From NCBI GenBank assembly GCA_033977485.1, contig CM066988.1:78588669-78652668 (forward strand): DNA of 64,000 nucleotides, in the 5' to 3' direction. This document shows, piece by piece, positions 58,709 through 64,000 of the stretch (positions are counted from its first letter, which is position 1; every line of letters begins with the position of its first letter). Origin of the DNA: Hydrangea macrophylla. Taxonomy: Eukaryota > Streptophyta > Magnoliopsida > Cornales > Hydrangeaceae. Both the position numbers and the translations under genes were made by a program. The notes beneath the pieces are model-generated. The model worked only from the letters and a program-made list of their open reading frames with translations, searched no databases and had not been told where the DNA came from.

Positions 58709-61700
58709 TGTCACACCCCGACGTAGCATAAATAAGGAAAGCGTTTAATTTCCTTTATGGACCCGTAGGTCGCGACAGTTTGAAGGATCGATTCCGTCCC
58801 AAACGTCGAACAACAAAACATAATAATCAGAGCAGAGCAATCAAGGCTTATAAAAAATTTCTAACTTATTACATATTACAGCACGGGGTCATCTAAAGGC
58901 ACAGACCGCCTTGAAACAAAACAATAACTTAGTGTCTATTACAGTCATCCTTAAAATAAAACAGTTTAAAACTTAAACATAAAACTTAAAGCATATAATT
59001 AATAAACAGTTTCTCTCATTCCAAAAGCAGCCATTCTCAATTAGCATAGTCGTACGATTCCTCCTGGTTATAACCTGAAAAGCCTGGACACGAATGTCTA
59101 GGACGCATCAACGTCGTCAGCTTCGAGAAGCTGGTGAGTATTAAAAACATAACTTTAAATGTAAAACATACTCATTTACCGTTTTCCAATTCTCATTTAA
59201 ATTCACAAGTTTATATTTTAGATAAAGATGCTTGTTTAGAAAACAACCACAACATTATTTAAAAGATAAATTCACACATATGTGACCGTGTATGAGAACG
59301 ATGCACCATCTCATCTGACCGACTCTTTTCTCTCAACAAAACCCAACAACCCACTATCTTACTCCTGGTATCTTTGAAACACTAAGATAGCCACACTTTA
59401 GCAACGGGGCGCCAGGGAGTGTCCAGTTTGCCTCACACTTTGGTCCGGGGTACCAGGGAGTGTCCAATGCCTCACACTTTGAATACCCTAACCGCCATGC
59501 AAATACCGGGGCAACCCCTCACGCAGTATCCAGACTCGAGTATCAGGGAGTATCCGTAGGCCACACTTTAGCACTACCATGGGTGCCAGGGAATGTCCAA
59601 GTTCGGCTTCACACACTTTAACGCTTCCATGGGCGTTAGGGAGTGTCCATATTTGCCACCGTCGCATTTCAAAGATACCCTCGCCACAATCTCAACCACA
59701 ACCACAACCACAGCCACAACCACAACCACAACTACAACTACAACCACAACCACAAACTACAACCACAACCACAAACTACAACCACAACCACAAACTACCC
59801 ACAAACTCAAACTCATACTCTTTCCACACTACCATTACTCTTTCCACACTGACTGACACCCACATGCATGTACCACTGACCCCACATGAATGATATACAC
59901 TTAAACATAAGCAAAATGCGAAATTAAACGGATAACACGCGTACGGGGATTAATACTTGTAATTCCTTTCCTTAATCAAATCAGACATAACTAATAGCAT
60001 TCTGTATTAATAAACTTTCCAAACAGAACCTTAACAGTACTTAAAAATTGAACCAAACAGTCCCTAAATACAAAACAGACAAAAACCAGAATCTGTTAGA
60101 GGTCGCACGCGCAGATCGCTCGCGCGAAGTGTCGCTCGCGCGGTCCGCTCACGCGATAAGCCCAATTTTCATTTTATATATATACTTTCCTGTCTGCCTG
60201 AAAAAGCCAAGGTCGCGCGCGCGGGTCGCTCGCGCGAGGGGTTCCTTGCGCGACCCTCGCTCGCGCGATCTGCCTAGATCTGCCTAAATTCCATTTTATA
60301 TAAATAAACTTTTCTGTCTGCCTGGAGACGCATGCCTCGCGCGCGCGGGTCGCTCGCGCGGGCCGCTCGCGCGATTCTCGCGCGCGCGATCATTGCGCGA
60401 GATGAAGCTGAGGCTTCTTCTTCTCCGCAGAAACTGCTCTGTTTCAGCTTAAGGGGTCCAATTTGACTTGACCCATTTTCGAAATTGAAAGTATATAGGG
60501 CATATAATATATTATTCTCTTCGGTTTTTCACAAGGATTAAGAATCTAAAGTCAATTTAACACCATTTGATCCATAGCTCTCCAATTTTATGAAAAACTA
60601 AAACATGTCAAAACTAATTTTCTTACATACTTTCTTATGTGAACAAATTAAGGTCTAATACTTTAAACATGGCATGTAGGATGTATAATCTTTCATATTT
60701 CATTCTAAAAATGGATTTTGGTTGAGTTTGGAAAATCTTGATTTTCAAGGCCATGGAGTTCATACGTAAGAGCTTCAAGGGTGATATACAAATATACACA
60801 TACATGCAGTAAATGAACATGAATTACATTCTATAGTGAGTTAATAATACTCACTGTGATAAGGAGATGTGTGTTTGTTGAGAAAGAATCAAGATATAAG
60901 AAATCCACTTCAAGCTCTAGCTATGGTGATTGAGTTCTCTCTCTCTAAAATAAAATTCTGAACTATGAACTCTCTGCACTCTCTCTTTTCTCTCAGTGTT
61001 TCATTCTGCTGCAATTGTGTGTGTGAGTGTAGTGTATGTATAGAGAACCAAACTTGGCCACCAAGTTCATTGTCATTCACTCAACAAAATGATTGTTTTT
61101 CAATTACTAATTTTTCTCTTCAATTCTAAATGAACCACAAATATCACAGATGTGTGTGTGTGATATACATACGTATATAAAATCCCCACAGATTTTGAAG
61201 AGGCAAGTAGGTGTAGTAGGGGTCAATATGTGTGTGTTTGGGAATTTAGCTTATGGCCTAAGGAATACACACACACTACAAGCATTGCCAAACAAGGCTT
61301 AAGGCAATGATCACTTGCCATAAATGGCAATAAAGCAATTGTCCAAATCAGTCACTTCCAAAATCTGTGGAAGTTCACACAGCGTGGACAGTTTTGGACA
61401 TAAACTGGTATTTTCGGGGCGCGGTGGTCACCACAAAAATACAGGAAATTCATTTTAACTTAAAAATTGATTTCCTTGTTTCATAAAAATACTGATTGAG
61501 TCAAAAGGAAATATTTCCACCGTTTTGAAATACAGTTTTGAAATCCACACAAGTATTGCTAACTTTATAAAAATTGCAGTTTAACCCCAACATGAATTTT
61601 AATATGAAATAACACAAGGGATAATAATTAGAACATGAGAAATGTAATTAAATGAAGCAGTCAATACCAAATGAAATTTAATATGACAATGCAATTACAA

Positions 61701-61728
61701 ATTAAATATGAAAATGCAGGTTATTACA
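58709..61728 (-). repeat. 3' LTR of the Tekay-like chromovirus
   Basis: 3,020 bp from TGTCACACCCC to GGTTATTACA, followed by the purine tract. It holds five copies of a CAGGGAGTGTCCA box between 59410 and 59650, an ACAACC hexanucleotide repeat (59685-59800) and three CpG-dense blocks at 60101-60400. The simple repeats create artefactual open frames; no gene is seen. Confidence 0.9.
60101..60400. repeat. CpG-dense tandem repeat in the Tekay-like LTR
   Basis: Three units start near 60101, 60211 and 60334. Each has a 55-65-base block of GGTCGCTCGCGCG-type repeats. The first two are followed by an AT-rich spacer CATTTTATATA...CTGTCTGCCTG. CGCG and GCTCGCGCGA recur many times, against an AT-rich background. 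Confidence 0.85.
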
Positions 61729-61741
61729 CCCTTCCTCCCTT
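61729..61741 (-). other. Polypurine tract of the Tekay-like chromovirus
   Basis: Minus strand AAGGGAGGAAGGG directly before the 3' LTR. Confidence 0.9.
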
Positions 61742-61773
61742 AAACAGGATTTCGTCCCCGAAATCAAGACTAA

Positions 61774-64000
61774 CTAGTCCTGAAACAACTCCGGGTACTT
61801 CTTCCTCATATCAGCTTCAACTTCCCACGAGACTTCGTTCTCGTCATGGTGATTCCACTGAACCTTCACCAATGGAATGTCCTTATTCCTCAGCTTCTTG
61901 ATACTCTGATCTAGGATCTTCACAGGTCTCTCCTTGTAAGAAACGTTATGACTCGTCTTAATATCGTCATAACTAACCACGTGTGAGGGGTCTCGTATGT
62001 ACTTCCTCAACATACTCACATGAAACACGTTGTGAACCCCAGACATCTTCGGTGGTAGCGCCAGTCGATAAGCTACTCTCCCGACACGTTCCAAAATCTC
62101 GAACGGTCTGATGAAACGCGGAGCTAACTTCCCTCTCTTGAGGCCGAAGCGTACTACTCCTCGGGTTGGTGAAACTTTAAGGAGCACGTGATTTCCAGCA
62201 CTGAACTCCAAATCCTTCCGACGTCGATCGGCATAACTCTTATACCTGCTTTGAGCGGTTCTCATCCTTTCCTTGACCAAGGAAATCTTCTCGTTGGTTT
62301 CTCTAACCATTTCGGGTCCCAACAACTCTGTATCCCCAACTTCTGCCCAACACAAAGGAGAATGACATGGTCGTCCGTATAATGCTTCGAACGGAGCCAT
62401 ACCGATACTCGTATGATAGCTGTTGTTATAGGCAAATTCAACCAACGACAAGTGTGTCTCCCAAGATTCTTCAAAATCGATAACACAAGCTCTAAGCATA
62501 TCTTCCATGATCTGATTAACACGCTCAGTTTGCCCATCTGTCTGAGGGTGAAAAGCAGTACTCATCTTGAGCGAGGTTCCCATAGCTTCTTGCAGACTTT
62601 CCCAAAATCCAGAAGTAAAACGTGCGTCACGGTCTGACACAATTGACACCGGTGCACCGTGAAGTCGCACAACTTGTTGTATGTACATCCGGCTCATCTT
62701 TTCTATCGGGTATGTCATACTGTAAGCAATGAAATGAGCTGACTTTGTCAAACGATCCACGATTACCCAAATAGCGTCATGATTCTGTTGCGATCGAGGC
62801 AATCCTACTACAAAATCCATCATAATGTGCTCCCACTTCCAACCAGGGATAGGTAGCGGTTGCAACAATCCCGACGGTCTCTGATGTTCGGCTTTGACTT
62901 GCTGACATGTCAAACACTTGGATACAAATTCGGCCACTTCTTTCTTCATACCTTCCCACCAGAAATTTCTCTTCAAATCTTTGTACATCTTAGTTCCTCC
63001 CGGGTGAACTGTATACCTTGATTTATGTGCTTCTTCCAGGATATCCTTCCTTAACTCTCCATCACCTGGCACACATAATCTATTTTTACACCGATATCCT
63101 CCATCGACTCCCACTTTCCATTTTGTCGGGTCTTTCTCTGGCATCTTCACGAACCAGGCTTGAAACTTCTCATCTTCTTTCTGAGCTCCAAAAATGCGAT
63201 CGATAAGAACAGGCTGTAGGGTAAGACATCCGAACAATTGTCCTTCACCTTCTTCAGCACTCTGTACATCGAACTCCGCCAAGATCTCCAACGCTCGCCA
63301 CTCTCTCACCATTAATGTGGCGATCGTCTCACGAGTCTGTCGACTCAGGGCATCAACAACCACATTGGCTTTACCCGGATGGTATTCCAATGTGAAGTTG
63401 TAATCTTTGATCAGCTCCATCCATCTGCGTTGCCTCATGTTCAACTCTTCTGGTGTGAACAAATATTTCAAACTCTTGTGATCGGAGAACAAATCAAACT
63501 TCTCACCGTAGAGATAATGTCTCCAAATCTTGAGTGCAAATACTACTGCCGCCAACTCCAAATCATGAATATGATAGTTCAACTCATTCGGCTTCAGCTG
63601 TCTGGATCCATAGACAATAACTCTGCCATCTTGCATAAGTACACACCCTAACCCTTGATATGATGCTTCACTAAAGATAGTGAACTTTTCATCAGGCTTG
63701 GGTATTGCTAGTACCGGCGCGGTAGTGAGTCTCTCTTTCAACTCTAGAAAGGTGCGCTCATGCTTCTCTGTCCACTCGAACTTCAGAGTCTTCTTCGTCA
63801 ACCCAGTCAATGGTGCAGCTATTTTAGAAAATCCCTCAACGAATCTTCTGTAATAGCCTGCGAGTCCATGAAAACTCCGAACTTCTATAGGGTTGCTCGG
63901 TCTAACCCAGTTGGACACAGCATCGGTCTTGGACGAATCTACAGAAATTCCTTGAGATGACACCTTGTGTCCCAAAAATTTCACTTCTTGTAACCAGAAC
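61774..64000 (-). CDS. Tekay-like pol polyprotein, C-terminal part
   Basis: Open from the window edge ([14 protein letters not shown], the end of reverse transcriptase) to the stop at 61774-61776, about 741 codons. Counting from the codon at 63984: RNase H at about 100-215, with E143 and D168 conserved but Glu (FSEAS, residue 106) where the first catalytic Asp is expected. Integrase has its zinc finger H320, H327, C357, C360 and a catalytic triad D390, D451, E487, with exactly 35 residues between the last two. A chromodomain-like end ([17 protein letters not shown] to [16 protein letters not shown]) follows. The frame is uninterrupted in the window. The start lies outside, so completeness is unknown. 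Confidence 0.95.
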   Translation of the reverse strand, partial: FWLQEVKFLGHKVSSQGISVDSSKTDAVSNWVRPSNPIEVRSFHGLAGYYRRFVEGFSKIAAPLTGLTKKTLKFEWTEKHERTFLELKERLTTAPVLAIPKPDEKFTIFSEASYQGLGCVLMQDGRVIVYGSRQLKPNELNYHIHDLELAAVVFALKIWRHYLYGEKFDLFSDHKSLKYLFTPEELNMRQRRWMELIKDYNFTLEYHPGKANVVVDALSRQTRETIATLMVREWRALEILAEFDVQSAEEGEGQLFGCLTLQPVLIDRIFGAQKEDEKFQAWFVKMPEKDPTKWKVGVDGGYRCKNRLCVPGDGELRKDILEEAHKSRYTVHPGGTKMYKDLKRNFWWEGMKKEVAEFVSKCLTCQQVKAEHQRPSGLLQPLPIPGWKWEHIMMDFVVGLPRSQQNHDAIWVIVDRLTKSAHFIAYSMTYPIEKMSRMYIQQVVRLHGAPVSIVSDRDARFTSGFWESLQEAMGTSLKMSTAFHPQTDGQTERVNQIMEDMLRACVIDFEESWETHLSLVEFAYNNSYHTSIGMAPFEALYGRPCHSPLCWAEVGDTELLGPEMVRETNEKISLVKERMRTAQSRYKSYADRRRKDLEFSAGNHVLLKVSPTRGVVRFGLKRGKLAPRFIRPFEILERVGRVAYRLALPPKMSGVHNVFHVSMLRKYIRDPSHVVSYDDIKTSHNVSYKERPVKILDQSIKKLRNKDIPLVKVQWNHHDENEVSWEVEADMRKKYPELFQD

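Larger units (their letters stand above)
24484..64000 (-). mobile_element. LARD-like non-coding LTR element (host of the nested insertions)
   Basis: Left LTR at 24484-43607 (interrupted twice), polypurine tract, a 4.2-kb interior without recognised coding sequence, primer-binding site at 47784-47796, and right LTR from 47802, interrupted at 49437. The rest lies beyond the window. The primer-binding site and polypurine tract place the element on the minus strand. The interior end (GGACAAACTTCC before the purine tract, minus strand) resembles the same place in the Tekay-like element at 61729, so a chromovirus ancestor is likely. The left flank is gatat; the partner target-site duplication is outside the window. 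Confidence 0.75.
58709..64000 (-). mobile_element. Tekay-like Ty3/gypsy chromovirus, partial
   Basis: The 3' LTR (58709-61728), polypurine tract and the C-terminal part of pol, ending in a chromodomain-like segment, lie in the window; the 5' part lies beyond the right edge. Flanking sequence on the left is tgatg. It is inserted in the Ogre-like LTR. The LTR start TGTCACACCCC and the pol sequence fit the Tekay/Del chromovirus lineage. Confidence 0.9.

Noticed and set aside
59579..59893. Gln/Pro- and Thr-rich frames
   Set aside because: Produced by the ACAACC hexanucleotide repeat in the chromovirus LTR; all plus frames are open there.

Overview
This is nuclear DNA from a large-genome flowering plant. 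The evidence is Ty1/copia and Ty3/gypsy LTR retrotransposons of plant lineages (Tat/Ogre-like and Tekay-like chromoviruses), plant-only accessory domains, MITEs and an intron-bearing fragment of a plant-type RAD1 gene. I cannot name the species. No intact host gene is visible; almost the whole window is transposon in transposon.

Layout: (1) 1-1320, AT-rich DNA with a foldback element. (2) 1321-19913, a wrecked minus-strand Tat-lineage gypsy composite. It keeps gag and protease on the right and the end of integrase on the left. A plus-strand accessory gene with its own TATA box lies antisense between integrase and the left LTR, and is split by a 3.26-kb solo LTR (4338-7596). The composite's middle is replaced by the 5' half of a plus-strand Ogre-like element (9753-16567) and a piece of copia LTR (16568-16897). 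(3) 19914-24483, low-copy-looking DNA with a RAD1 pseudogene (21299-22195) and an array of short palindromes (23531-24220). (4) 24484 to beyond the window end, a minus-strand non-coding LTR element (LARD-like). Its left LTR holds a copia element (25341-33639) and a gag-only Tat derivative (33898-42424) carrying an antisense plant-mobile-domain gene. Its interior (43608-47801) holds a hAT-like MITE. Its right LTR is broken at 49437 by an Ogre-like LTR, which in turn holds an intact copia element (49534-58223) and a Tekay-like chromovirus (58709 to beyond 64000).

Because the LARD-like element has two LTRs, each insertion in one LTR has its uninterrupted counterpart in the other. This gives exact boundaries, target-site duplications and relative order of insertion. 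The copia element at 49534-58223 has near-identical LTRs and one uninterrupted 1,329-residue polyprotein, so it is young and possibly still mobile.

Two themes stand out. Two different Tat-lineage elements carry antisense accessory genes from two different protein families. Four unrelated LTR families each carry an array of short palindromic, mostly CpG-rich motifs, in at least two cases upstream of the LTR TATA box.
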